This document shows, piece after piece, positions 1 to 13,154 of a stretch of 64,000 nt of DNA; within the stretch, counting starts at the first letter, position 1, and the number at the start of each line of letters is the position of its first letter. The translations under genes were made by a program, and so were the position numbers. Source of the DNA: Setaria digitata (taxonomy: Eukaryota; Nematoda; Chromadorea; Rhabditida; Setariidae); the NCBI GenBank assembly GCA_003640385.1, contig RCAB01000043.1, positions 1 to 64,000 on the forward strand, in the 5' to 3' direction. Below the pieces are notes generated by a model. The model searched no databases and had not been told where the DNA came from. It saw only the letters and a program-made list of their open reading frames with translations.

Positions 1-849
1 TTTTTTTTTTTTTTTTTTTTTTCAGTAGAATGAATTCTTTTTTTCTCTTTTTTCTTTATTTTTTAAACTTCTGACCTAATTCAGAAAATATCTAACTTTT
101 TCGGAAATACTTTTTGTTAAAGATCTGTATTCTTGACATTATATCATTTATTATATAGTATCAGTTTAATACTAATCTACTCATTTATTTTATACTGTTC
201 TGCGTTGTATATTTAAGCTACTTTTTTGAGGGGAAAGTCAATCATTCCACTGGAATGTTATTTCTCTCATGCGTTGGAAATCTTTTCTTAGCCTTGGTTG
301 TAGACAGTGGTTGTGTAACTTTTCACTGCATGTTTATAGTGTATTTTTTCTGTGCGTATATTTTTGCCATGTTTTTTGGTTGTAAAAGTTATTGTTTGGA
401 ACATTTGGAGCACATTTTTCTTTTTTCCGTTTTTCGGTTTATAGTTGTGCTACTGCGATTTTGTTGCTTTATTTTCTCATCTTGTTTGTCAAATAAGATT
501 TCCTCTCTCACTCTTTCTCTTTGTTCTTTTGGTTCAATTATTTTAAAACTCGTTTTATGAAATTTTGCAGCTTGGCAGCTTATGTTATCTTTGAATTGTA
601 GTCAGTCATATTGAATGCTCAGTTTCTGATTTAATCGATATTATTATTTATGTTACCCTACCAAACATGATTTCTGATTTTTATGTAAATAGTTATTTGA
701 GACATTTAGTCTCATTTTCCGACTTTTTTTCAAGTTGTATTCGGTTGTCGGTCCTTGACCTATTGCACTAATAACCTGTCGTAAATAATGGCTTACGGCT
801 TACAACTTAAGCAAATATATGTCGAATGGGAATCAGGGGAAAGTGAAGC

Positions 850-997
850 AGTTCATTTTTTTTTTTTTTATCCTGGTCGAAGGATTACGAATACATCCGA
901 TTCTCTAATTTATGCTGTAACTNGTTCATTTTTTTTTTTTTTTTATCCTGGTCGAAGGATTACGAATACATCCGATTCTCTAATTTATGCTGTAACT
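850..997. repeat. Direct duplication across a single N (assembly join)
   Basis: About 73 bp beginning with GTTCATTTTTTTT and ending in TATGCTGTAACT appears twice, separated only by an undetermined base at 923. The copies differ mainly in T-run length. Overlapping contig ends that were joined without being merged explain this better than a biological tandem repeat. Confidence 0.8.
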
Positions 998-3900
998 TGC
1001 TTTTAAATAAATTTATCTTTCGGTTTTTGTAAGATTCTTACTGAACTTATTCCTTAATTGTTTTGGTTTGTCGAATTTTTTCTTGCTCATAGCTTCCTTT
1101 GTGTTTTATTGTTTTGTAACTTTGTAGAACCTTATTTCTATTACCCAGATGTTGGTCTTTGCTGCACAACGATGAAGTCTAAAAGAAGCTTGGATTTTCA
1201 CTAAATTCCATAGATTCTTTCTACTTGTAATAAATTATGGATAGACACCTTTTTAGATTCTACTGTAAAGTTTGGAAAAATCGAATTTATTTTACTGGTC
1301 AAGTACTCCGCCTTGACTCTTTTTCTGTTGTAATAAGTTTGAGTTTTTTATATTAAGTAAATTGTCATCCTCATTTCTATTTCTGTAACTGTTACCATTA
1401 ATAATTGCTGCATATTTCTGCTTTCGTCGATATAATATTAAAAAAAAAAATGGAAATGAGAAGTTCAAATTATTACAGAAAAACATTTTCAAGGGAGGTG
1501 CATGTAAGAAGTACTGATATAACCCTGTTAGTTCGAAATTTGTTCGATATTGCATTAAAAACTGAAAAATATGAATCTCAAGTTATTGTTATTGTTACAC
1601 CATATTACCGCTATATTAATTGCCATTAAAAAATTTTGTTTCTCTTCCATATTTCCAACTGTTTTCTGTCATACTTTGTGGATTATGAGCAGTTTTTTTA
1701 GAATTTTAGAATTTCTCGTTGTCAGAACATGTTTCCTGGAAATTTTGTAAGTTTATTCTATCTATTTAACGTTTATTACATTCATCTGAGATGTGCTTTA
1801 TTACTATTTTTTGTTAATATTTTCTTTGGCCGCTTACATGTTGTTCTTCACTTGGGGTTTATTTAAGGTTGTGTACTGCATGTTTTTTGATATGCGTTTC
1901 ATTCTTACTGTAATTTATTACTGATCCGTCTATTAAAGTAAATCTTTAATGAAGGAAGGATTACATATTTCGCCTCACATATTAATATGATATACCTGGC
2001 GTTCCGTTTCTTCATTAATTTACAATATTCCATTTGATAAATTGATTGGGCTAATAGCCATATCGGAGTTATTTATTACTCCTGGAGAAGGGAGAATATT
2101 GCTTCATGGTTTTCTTTAGTAAAATATTATGTATGATCCATATGCTTGGTCTGAAGAAAACTGGAGAGGTCCTGACAAACAGAGTTCTGTTGCCCATTTT
2201 CAAAGGCACCCAGAGGCGAAGCTATAAACGGCGAGTTAAATTAAATGTCACTGTGTTCCATTCGTTTTTCTTTTTTTCTGAATAAAGTTTGTACTTTTAA
2301 AAATAAGGAAAGCAAGGTGCACATTGATGAACTGTAATATGTACTCACTTTGCCTTTTGCCTATGAATTGTCCTGATGTCGATCTAACCTGTTACGGAGA
2401 AATTCAGTTGTGGTATGGAAAGGGATTCTATTCTGCGTTGCTTATCACTTTTGTCCTTACCAGCATCAGTCTGCTGTGTCTTCACAATTGCTGTACCATG
2501 GCAATTCTTATAAGGCTAAAGTCGTTACAAACTTGATCTGAGTGTATCTCAACTTTTCAATTTCTGATGCAACATTTCACAGCTGTCACGTGAAGCAGTA
2601 TATGCTTCTCTGGATATCGCATAGAAGGGAATGACTGATAACAGCGGTGAGTATCTATCCATTCATAATCAAGTTCATCCATTTATATTGTGGCATATCA
2701 GGAACTAAATATCGTTATGAAAGTTACAGAGATAATGAAAATCCGTTGATTGGAATGTTGATCGATTGCCATTGTTCATATCGATAGCATAACTGGAGAG
2801 GAAAGAGGGAAGAAGGAACGGATTGGCAATGTTGTCTCCTCTGGTGCCTTATCTTGCTGTCCTCAATCTGATCCAATTCAATCCTTTATCTTTTTTGCAT
2901 CCGATGAAATCTACCACAAAATATGATGCACACCGCCGAAATAGTAGGAAACGCTGTGTAATGGATTTTGGAGCACGGCCTAGGCTAATTCGGGAGAATG
3001 ACTTATTAAATTTACTAATCCTTTTTATAGACAGGGATCTTAAGCTTTATTTAAAATTTTACTCAAGTCTCACTTCGAATTGTTTTAGTTAACTGTACTG
3101 TTATCGGAATAGTTTTCTTTGAACTTCTTTTCTGACTAGCCTTGATTGCTTTAACACATTCATAGTAAAGTACATTCATTTCACAAAAGAGCATTGAAGA
3201 TGCGAAATTTTTTACTTTATTTTTATTTAAATGAATCTTCCAATTAAATTAACAACATCAATATTTGAAGCCTCCGAAAATTTCACCTTTTTTAACAAAA
3301 GATTTGAATCGTTTGTTTCAAGTTTCCAAAGCAAAATATTACTTGTCTCTTTCTATTTTCATCTTCATCATGTAAAAGAGCTTTCAACGATATTATGTAA
3401 AATTGTTGCTTGGCAGAATATATCTCCTAGTGTGGTGATAGGCTGGTAAAATTGCATTTCAAAAGTGCAGACGATGGAACAGAAAACTGAAAAGAAAAGA
3501 GTCCAGAATGTCGACAGTGATATGATGCATGAAGATCATACTAAGACTGTTTTGACGATAACTTAGGAGAGTTTAGACTGTCCTCCTGTTATAATTGGCA
3601 TAACATTGTCACCACTGCCGTAAGTAAATACTCTGAGTGACACCAAGAGATGGTTGGACAACAGTTGTCTGATATCTACTGATTCAGTAATATCGCAGTC
3701 TTGCCCGTTCATCTATCCATGATGAATATTTGTTGCGTCTAATGTCTTTTCTCCTGCAAGCTACTCCTCTCGTTTCCACTAGAAGTAAGTATCCGCTGCA
3801 GCTTAGTTGTCACATTTTTCAGTGTAACGTTTTTTCGAATCATCGTTTTTAGATCATAATTTTTTCGGTAAGCATTAGTATAGATAGAACATCAGTAAGG

Positions 3901-5905
3901 ATATGTTGCACCTGATTGACTGCACTCATTGTTAGCAGCATATGGCTGTCATCAATGCTGAAGGAATCTTTCTTTGTTCGAAAGATATCTCTTCTTCATA
4001 GCAAATAGCCCTAGCTACTATTGCGAGAGGAGTACATTTTTAACTGAACAACCGTTTTACATAAATTTCATTGCACTTCGTTCCTTCGGCTCAATAGCTT
4101 TCGACTTCATCCATTACATCCACTCTTTTACTTAATCTACGTACGTTGTCGGTTTTTCCTTTCCTGTACGGTAGTTTTGTGATTTCAGGACTGTTTTACC
4201 TGTATGAGAGGTGCTTGTTTGATGCGAGGTTTGCATCTCTCTTCACTCTCTAAATCCAGAAAGTTCTTTGCAACTAAGTTGATAACCCAGACACATTGAG
4301 ATGCAAGATGACAGCATTGTTATGAGACTAATGTAAAATTATAAACTTCGTCAGTAGAGTTACTAATTAAGTTTTTCACTACAAATATATTGGATATTTT
4401 TTCTCAAGAGAGCAAAGATAACTTTTACAGGCAAAATATTCCGCTTGTATTTCTTTTTTCATAGAAAGTGGTGCAATATAGTTTTTTCAGATTTTCTTTT
4501 CTCCTGCGGTGTTACTTCAAAGTATTAATTTTGTGGGTATTATTCGAAGTATAAAGTTAGAACTGAACCGCCCTGTGTATATGCATAGTAACTATGTCGA
4601 ATAAGAAATTCAATGTTCGAGATTTTCCATAAATTCGTAAATTGTTTATTTAACTGATGTTTCTTCAGATAAATATTTTTTTTTTACTTTTCTTAGATTG
4701 AAATTTTCATGTTTTCGAATTTTTAAAATTTGTTGTACTGTTTTCTTTTGTCTTTTTCCTTCTAGAATACGAGGATAATGAATACTCGAATTCTCCGATT
4801 CTCTCGCTTTAACAGTTCCCTCATAAAATTGAAAAAAAAGTTATTTTGCATTTTGGGTGTAATTATAAGAAGTTTACACTGCTTTTAGTCTCCTTAGTTC
4901 CTGCATTCACTTTCTCGATTATTACAAAAATCACTGTGTAATGAGCATATGAAATTATATTCCATTAAAATGAAATGAAACATTCTGGTACTGCAAGTTT
5001 TCTCAGACTAGTAGAAAGTACTGAGTAGTTCACTGCTGTAAATGGATAGTATGGCTTAATTAGTTATGAGATTGATTTTGGCCAGGAGAGAATGTGATGA
5101 GAAGTGATGAATGAAAGGCTAGGAAAATAATGAAATTTGCTGCTAAACTTTGGGAGAGGTAGAGGTGTTGTTGTGGAAAGACTTATTAGATGGGATTATC
5201 AAAAAGGCTGCTTTTAGTAAAAGTTGGCTTGGGCTTAGTGATGGCAGCAATGGCCCTTAGGGGATTACCAGTGAAAAGCATCTCCTTCACCCTCTTTTCA
5301 AACAAATTTCTCAACTGCATCTTCTCTTCTCTCGAACTTGTTACTCGGACACATAGAACGAGCTCGCGTTCTTCACTGATCCCGTAAAACTCTTAATGTG
5401 TCATCAAAATTACTGCAAACAATTAAGGTTGAAGCTTTTTTTACTTTAAATTTTAAAGGAGTTTTAAGACCTTTAATTTCTTCAATCAGTTGTTCATAAC
5501 ACAAAATTTAGAGAAGTGAAGATTTAAAAACGAAAATTGATCGCTGAATGGAGCGTTTTTAACTCGTTGTTGGAGTGTTTATACCATGTCTCTATATTGT
5601 AATCTTGTCGTTTATGCCCTAAAACAGAGTCTGCAAAGGAACTGTATCAGGAAAGGTCGATGTTGTTCAAATTTTCAAATTCTTGTTTTTCCAAAAATTT
5701 ACTTATTGATGTTATTCATTTCATGTTCCAAAAAGTAGAAACATTTAGTATATATTTATATAGATAGACAAATTCCCAGAGATGCAGCTGCTTGGTTGTA
5801 GTATAATGAACCACTCCACTTCACATATCTGTCCTTCGTTATTTTCTATCTACTTAAACGTTTTAATCTAATCTTAGTCTGTACAAGATGAGTCCTTTGA
5901 TGAAA

Positions 5906-6235
5906 TGTGATGGAAAAGATGTGCAGGCCTTCCATCTATGAAAGAATATTAATCCATAGATTTAAAGAGAAATTTATCGAAGTTGGCTATATTCTAGCTC
6001 AAACTGATGTTTAACGCGAAACATTTTGACTATAACGACTCGTTTTCCGGACTTGTTAGTACTGCATTTGGTATTAGAATAACTTAAATAATTTCAAGTT
6101 CCAGAAACCAGCCTATATTGTGAGATAGTAGTAGAGAAAAGTACAGCAGTCCTGTGATTTTTTTTTCTTCAGCTCTGATAATATTTTGTTTTGTGATGGA
6201 AAAGATGTGCAGGCCTTCCATCTATGAAAGAATAT
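5906..6235 (+). repeat. 44-bp direct repeat, two copies 286 bp apart
   Basis: Positions 5906-5949 and 6192-6235 carry the same 44 bases, beginning TGTGATGGAAAAGATG and ending GAAAGAATAT. The sequence between the copies is unrelated. I see no open frame carried by the repeat and no further copy in the window. It may be a local segmental duplication or the remains of a small mobile element. Confidence 0.8.
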
Positions 6236-6369
6236 AAATTCACTGGAAGTACAGATGGCCGTGAAGTAAACGTTAAAGTCTGAGCCGTAGGTTGCAGTGA
6301 AATATTTCAACAAGAAAAATGGAACGTTTGAACAGCACACAGTGATAAGTATAAGTAACCAGCAAGTTT

Positions 6370-6905
6370 ATCACCAAATAGGTCAGCTTAAGTGGGTGAT
6401 GTTCACTGAATCCGTCATTTCTGTTCGATACATTTCACTTCCACTCAGCGTGACTCCCGATATTGTTGCCAGGAGATCTTCTCTAGCTTCCTGTCACATG
6501 TTTTCTAGACTGTCCACGAAACTTCCTTGTCCCTACCTGGTTTGTTGCTCCTCCAAGAATCTGCAGATGAATCTGATGAAGCAGTGGAATGAGCTTCCAT
6601 CCACGAGGAGTCAGGAGTCAGTTGAATGATTTCCGAGGGCTTCTGTGATCAACTGCTCCGTGAACATTTCTCGCGCAGATTGCTCTAATGGGTTGAGGAT
6701 TTGTCTGAGAAGACACAAAAAATATTCTAATTTGATCATTTTTTGCAGCTCCATGTCCTTGTCATTTGGTGGATGTAAGGAGCAAAGAAAGGCACATCCA
6801 GGAGCTTCAAAGAGGAACAGAATCGATTGTTGCTGATATCACTGGGATGAGGAAGAGATTGCTTCTCGTGCTGTACTGCTTGCAGACTCGACAATTTGAT
6901 GCCAT
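6370..6905 (+). pseudogene. Possible degenerate coding patch
   Basis: This patch has visibly more G+C than its surroundings. Protein-like stretches occur in different forward frames broken by stops. One frame at about 6627-6690 reads SEGFCDQLLREHF before a stop. After a good acceptor (TTTTTTGCAG, about 6741-6750) another reads RHIQELQRGTESIVADITGM and then runs to a stop near 6910. The second segment could form an amphipathic helix. I do not recognise a family, and the frame changes and stops suggest a decayed gene or retroposed fragment. Unusual intergenic DNA is equally possible. Confidence 0.2.
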
Positions 6906-9340
6906 TTAGTTTTGTATTGTTTCACTTTAAGCAGCGCATATGGATGGTGACAAATTTGTTGCTGTAGTCCTTTTTGAACTTCTTTCCTCTTCAACTTTCA
7001 TCCCACAAGTACGCCATTAACTTTGCAGCTCCAACTGAAATGGTACTACAAAGCAGTATGATAAAGGATCTAGCGGGAGTGTCGGTGTGATAACGTGTCA
7101 AGTGATAACATCTTCTTAACCTTCATTTATGCGTTGCATGATTGACGCAGCTCATTTACGGACGTTAGAATAAATTTATGTGCCGTTAGCACCATCTATA
7201 TGGCACAGTCATTTTTCAAACCTATTCTTTCAACTGTAATTTTATTCAATGAGAAGGATGTCGCAAAAGCTTAAACCTACTATTTTTTTTTACATTTTCT
7301 CAAGGAGAAATTCAATTTAAAAGCATATTCGACTCATCTAAATACTCCGATCAAAATATTCCAATTTTTTTATAAAAAGATACTCCAGTGAAGAAAAATA
7401 TTTCATGCTGTTTTATTTTAAAAGAAAAGAATTTGCAGTAAAAGGCGATATTATATATGAAGTGCTATCCTGGGTCGAAACACTGGTTAAAAAGAATGTG
7501 AACTCTAACTTGGAAATGCTGGGGAAGAATGATTTTATTCATGTAGTTGGAAGAAAAGCCCATGGGAGAGCCTTATTTGGTTTTAGATGGAAATGAGCAG
7601 TGCAAGATAATGCTCGTTTATTTGAGAGGATTGTGAATAGAATTAAACATGCTGAACGAATTTTAACTTGACCAGGTACATGTTACTTATGACTTGAAAT
7701 TGAAGAAGATTTGAAAGCATTAAGTGTAAGTGATTTATTTTTTCGTTGAATTTTTGTTAAAAGAAAAGAGACTGTGTAGTGTCGATTTTCAAAATAAAAT
7801 GTAAAAGCTCTTTAATTGCGATACACTTCTAATCCATTATCCTTTCCTCGCGACATTTAATCACGTATGATTTGTTGATCGGACCACCCTGGACTAGAGG
7901 AAACATATAACCTAAATTTCTTTTTAAAAAAGTGAAGTGATTTGTGGGTTCCGTTCCTAGAGATTTCAGTTTTCGAAGAAAAGTTTTTATGAATACAAGT
8001 TCCACTGATAAATACGCAAAAAGGAAGAGTGATTTTAGCACTCCCTCAGGGATTGTCGTCTTTATGAATGCTCGGAAGAAGGAAAAGTAATAGTCACTAA
8101 AGCAATCCGATTCATCTTCTTCATCTTCTTAGAGAACGATTGCAATTTTTCTTTTCTTTTTTTCGAGATTTCCAAACAGGGAGTCCTTTTTGTTTCTTTT
8201 ACCTTCACGACTTCATTTGTTCACAAAAACCAACCTTTGATCTTCCGAGATTTCGAACTCTTCCACCGCAACTTCATATATCTTTCGAGAAATGGATTTT
8301 AAATCCATACTGTTGCACACTGTGAAATTGTTTGACGGGGTCCTACGCTTTGATCGCACCAACTCTGAAAAATCTTATGTCTTTTTTTTTTTTTTTTTTA
8401 ATTGAATAATGCGCAGATAAGTGAACGATATATCCAAACTCGAAAACTTTATTCGACTCTTTCCATTGTATAGATGTTTGCCAAGGACTGTAATTAGGAT
8501 ACTTGTACCGAGGATCAAAGCATAAAGTTAATGCAATCTACTATAACTTCAGAAATGAATTATGTTAAGTGAAAAGTATAAGTTTCTTTCCTCTAAGTGG
8601 GTACAGAAGATATAAAGTTAAAAACTCAGACTGAAGTCACTAATTTTACTGAAATGAAGAAGTGATATGTGTATGAAAATGTTAGTAACATTGAATCAAA
8701 TAAAAAAAAAGAAAAAAATGACTGGAAAATAAAAATGGAAAAGTCAGAATGTTTTGTGCAGATCAGATCATGTAAATTAATTTCAAAACATTTAATCAAT
8801 TAAATGATTATATGTATATATATATATACAACTGTGCGGTACAACTAAGATTCACTGGTCTCACTTTCTGACTAAAATTATTAATTTTAAAATATTTCAT
8901 TTCGCGATATTGGCATTCATTCTTAAACGTAATTACGGTTTACAGTTTAAATGAGCTAATAAGAAGTTGGTATGTTCTTTTCCTTCAGTTCATTTGTCAT
9001 TTCTCTCCTTTCCCTTTTTAATATTTGGAAGACATTAAGCACATTTATTGGTAATATGCAAATATATTCCATAGAAAAAGCCAATAATTTGCATATAACT
9101 GATCCTCATATGACAGTCTAGGCTCATTAAGCCTACTTTCGTAATTCAATGGATCGTGATTTACCATGGTCCCTACAATTTGTAGAGTTGGTCTTTTTGA
9201 GCACTACAGATGACGTTTAGGTGTGGCGATGAGGAAGTTGAAATTGCTTAAGTGAGTCTAAGGGACTGAATTCGATGTTTTGAATTCGATTGGCACTCAT
9301 TTCAAGTGTTCATTTCTGATTTCGTTGACACGGAATGCAT

Positions 9341-9346
9341 TGCAGA
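9341..9346 (+). other. Candidate spliced-leader acceptor of the GOPC gene
   Basis: The sequence TTGCAG ends at 9345, one base before the codon-preferred ATG at 9347. Nematode mRNAs often receive a spliced leader at such a site close to the start codon. This favours the ATG at 9347 over the in-frame ATG at 9335, which would be removed. Proof would need leader-containing cDNA. Confidence 0.45.
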
Positions 9347-12300
9347 ATGACAGCATTGGACGAGCGCCCAATTGCTGGTCCAATGTTAGTTTGGCTGGAT
9401 ACCTTAGAAAAAGATTTCGATAAGGCATTCGTTGATTTGGATTTGTTGCTTGGCGAGATCGATTCTGATCAGGTAATTCAGCTCAATAACTTGATCTATC
9501 AACTATATTGTGTTAAAAAGTTTAAATTTAGTTGAAATTCCCCAAATGCTCCTTTCATACGTCTTCTTATTTGAGTAATTGAATTTAATTTCTATTAGCC
9601 CATTGTGCAATAACAATAAGAACATCACTAAAGTAGGCATATTTAAGACAGAAATTTCATAATCTCATATAAAATTATTCTATTAGGCATTTTACTTATC
9701 GTGATCAAAGAAAAGAAAATTCGATACTCTCCCTCATTTGGTTTTACCTAAACAATTTTTTAAAGCCTTATTAGATTTAAAAGATTTTTTGAATTTTCAG
9801 GCCGATATAATGTTTGAAAGCCGTCAGAAGATGACTGCACTGAGCAGTGCATTCGCTCAACTGGTCCATAAAGCACAAACGATTTTCCAATCCAATTTGC
9901 GCCAAGAGGTCATTTTTCGGCACTTGACAATGCCATTTTGCTCAGTTCTATTATTTTCCTCAAAGAAAAGAAATTAGAAATGAACTATAATTTTCTTTGC
10001 AATCAACTTTTTCTGAATTAAAATTACAGGCAGAATTAGGACAACTTAGGGAAGAACTTTGCTTGTCGCGATCTGCGCATTATGAACTTGAACGTGAATC
10101 TCAACAACTTATGCTTCAGGTTTTTTTCTCGAAAAACTATGGCATGCATAATTTTCACTTATTTTAAATTTAAACCCGCTTGTTGAGGAAATCTGTTTCG
10201 AGTTTGGAAATTTTCAGGTTCACAGCTTGCATTGCCAAGTACATTCCAAAACTGCTCCACATGAATCAGATATGATCAAAAAAAAGTTGGTATGGTATAT
10301 CTTTTCATTTATTATTAACAAAAGTTTTTAAATTTCAATTATTATTTTTTTCTCCAAAATTTAAAACGAGAAAAAGTTGAAAGTCGGTCAGATTCTTTTA
10401 GCTAAATTGCTCTTTGAGTTACTTTTTTCTTTGAGAAATCAAAGTAAGGAATAAAGTGACGGTGAGATCGTTTTTTAAAATTCCTACAATATGAGCCGAA
10501 ATCCTGTCTCCAAATAGTTTTTCCTTCAAATTTTCACTAATTCCATCATTTTTTTTTTTAACTACAATTATTTCAATACTCGGAATCCTCTGTTGCTTTA
10601 CGCAAGACTTGGACAAAAATCGACAAGCGATTCATGTCGTCGGCATTTGAAGTTACTCCCTACTAGTCTGTTTTTAAAAGTAAAACTTCACTGTCCTGAA
10701 AACATTACTGAACGGAATGATATTTTAACATTTAACATTAAAAGGAACTCACAATGAAGAAAAGGTAGGCATGAATATAAATGAATTCTTTATTTTCTCT
10801 GTTTAGTTTTCAATTTAAAAAAAAAAAAAAAGGAAAAAAAAAACAGGAGCAAGAGATATTGGATTTTCGATCAGAAATACGGCCTCCAGCAAAACTTCGT
10901 TCAGAAGTAGAACTTCTTCGTAAAGAAAACAAAAAATACCGTCAAATGATTCTGGCTATTCAAAATGAAGTTTACGGTGCTCGGCTTGCTGCCAAGTATT
11001 TAGACAAGGAGCTTGCTGGAAGGTTTGTTAGCAACTTGGATTTAGGAAAATATTAAATTAATCAAGTAAACATGTGGTTTTCTTCTTTAAGTGATCTTTC
11101 TAAAGGCTGTTGCATCAGATTGTCAACTGGAAGCATTATCTATCATCACTTTATTTGGTGCCAGTGAAGGTACGAATGTTAGCATATTTCTGGTGTTGAG
11201 AAAGCACTGGATATCACAAAGGCCATTTCTTAATTATTATTATTCGTCATTTCCAGGATTCAGCAAATTCAATTACTTGGGAGGGATATGCGTGGTGCTG
11301 AACACGACCGATTATGGAACCAGCTGGAAGCAGAAATTCATCTGCACCGTCATAAAACTGTTATTCGAGCATGCAGGTAGATTAACTGAGGTGTTGAAAG
11401 CCTGTGGCAGATGTGAAGTGTGCTTCAACTTCAACAGTAGAAGTTATTATTGCAGAGGAAGACGAGGTAGTCAGAAACACTTACCATCACCACCTCACCA
11501 TGACTACAAAAGCTTGCGGAAACATAAAGGTGTGGGACAAACGCGCAGTGTTAAACTTGTTAAGGACTCACATGAAGGTCTCGGCATATCCATTACGGTG
11601 CTATTTAGAGTTCATTTTGTTTTGAATAATAATTTAATGCTCGAAATCAGATCAGGACATTTCGCCTTATTTGTCCTCGTCTAGACGATGCAAACTATCT
11701 CACTGTTTAAGATTAGGTAAAACAGTTTTGTTGGCTTGATCAGAGATATTTGTTTCATCCGTCTAGGACCACCGATCCTCCTTGGAACCGATACAGTTTA
11801 TCCCGATTTGTGAAAGTATTACAGTTGGAAAACTGAAGTAACTAAGGCTCCGAAGCTAGCCTCCGTAAAATCTTGTCATTCCGTTTGATTAACTCACCGG
11901 TAACAGTTAACTACATTGTATATTTACCTACTCAATTCTATGAAATTTCGATAAAATTGATTGCTGTTAGGGCGGAAAAGAACACGGTGTGCCAATTCTG
12001 ATTTCGGAAATCCATCCGAATCAGCCCGCTGAGAGATGTGGCAATTTGTTTGTTGGTGATGCCATCTTGTCCGTCAACGGCGTTGATCTGCGCACCGCTA
12101 AGCACAATGAAGCTGTTCATATACTTTCCGAACAGGTATGGTGTCACTGCTTCTACATATGACTGCCACTCTTCTCGAGGGATAACATTGCTCTTGCTTT
12201 GCGTCCTCAACTCATTTAACCACTTCAGATCGAGCTAAATAGATCTTATCACTGATGAGTGATTCCAGTGCCTTAAATGTTTTTAAAGAATTCATTTCCA

Positions 12301-12850
12301 CCTGCAGTCGAGTACCTCAACGAGAGGGATTTTGCTTCTCTTAGTTCAGCATTTCATCTCATTGATTAATCTTTTCTCGAATAATGTCACTAGGGCACAC
12401 GGTAAGTTTCGCTTACAACACAATGGTTCAGATGTTATTTTAAAGAATTTTTGGCCTTTGTTTGATTCTCGAGTTTCTGTCCCACGATTTTAGGAAGGTG
12501 AATTAAATCTGGAAGTGGTCTACGTGACTCCAGATCAAGATAGCGACGATGATGGTGATGTGATGGTTGAAGCACAGAACGGCTATGTGTAATTGCTTTT
12601 AATATTTGCTTTTTATAACTGGAAACAATTTTTGTATTTGTATGCATCGGTGATGCATTCACTTATTTACATATGCTTAAAAGTATTTCTGATTAGATTC
12701 AACTTGTACGAGCCATTTACGGATCATGGGCAACAGATGGAAAGTTCGAGTACGCTGGAGCAGACGATCAGTACCTGTTCATCATCCGCTTCTCACCACA
12801 GCGAAAATAACAATTCTGTTCTTGAAAGCAGTGTTGTCCAAACACGTTGA
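9347..12850 (+). CDS. gopc-1: Golgi-associated PDZ and coiled-coil protein (GOPC/PIST/CAL)
   Basis: This is the homologue of GOPC, a peripheral Golgi adaptor that binds C-terminal tails of membrane proteins through a PDZ domain and is involved in their sorting and in Rab/Golgi and dense-core vesicle trafficking. Ten phase-consistent exons: 9347-9472, 9801-9908, 10030-10119, 10218-10289, 10847-11022, 11257-11376, 11456-11597, 11971-12135, 12494-12588 and 12697-12850. The first six encode Glu/Gln/Leu-rich coiled coil, including [17 protein letters not shown], a GOPC hallmark. Exons 7-9 encode the PDZ domain: [20 protein letters not shown] supplies the carboxylate-binding loop and [14 protein letters not shown] follows. 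The tail is acidic (DQDSDDDGD) and then Ser/Thr-rich. The final exon could be skipped, because reading on past 12588 gives an immediate stop. Family assignment is very secure; the last intron is less so. Confidence 0.93.
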
Positions 12851-13106
12851 TATTAGGATCAGAATGCACCAGAAGTGATAATGTAACTGTTTAGGTAGAT
12901 CTAATTATCATTTATAATTAAGACTGCATTACTGACAGAGACGATCTAGTGGTTAAAATAAGGATTTCTTGGTAGTAAGAATTCACACCAAAAATATGTT
13001 CATGAAGTTTTGCATAAAAAATTAGTATACTTCTGGTAGTGCAAGAAGTTCTCTAAACTATTCATATATGAATTTAAGCCATTTGCGGGAGTACTAAGAT
13101 GAAGGG

Positions 13107-13154
13107 ATAATTATTATAATAGTTATTATAATTATTTATAATAATTATTATAAT
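13107..13154. repeat. AT-only cluster with repeated 14-mer
   Basis: A nearly pure A/T segment with one 14-base word, ATAATTATTATAAT, at 13107-13120 and again at 13141-13154, and partial inverted copies between. It lies about 260 bp after the GOPC stop codon and could be part of the 3' UTR or simple intergenic sequence. Confidence 0.6.

Larger units (their letters stand above)
1..9346. other. Upstream region without a supported gene
   Basis: This AT-rich stretch starts with a run of 22 T and has many T tracts, for example around 8382-8399. Short open frames occur at 2324-2536, 2823-3092 and 7405-7596, but none shows a family motif, good exon boundaries or a connected chain of exons. Specific items inside it (the N-joined duplication, a 44-bp repeat and a possibly degenerate coding patch) are listed separately. 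Long 5' introns, distal regulatory DNA or untranslated exons of the downstream GOPC gene could lie here, but nothing in the sequence proves that. Confidence 0.5.
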
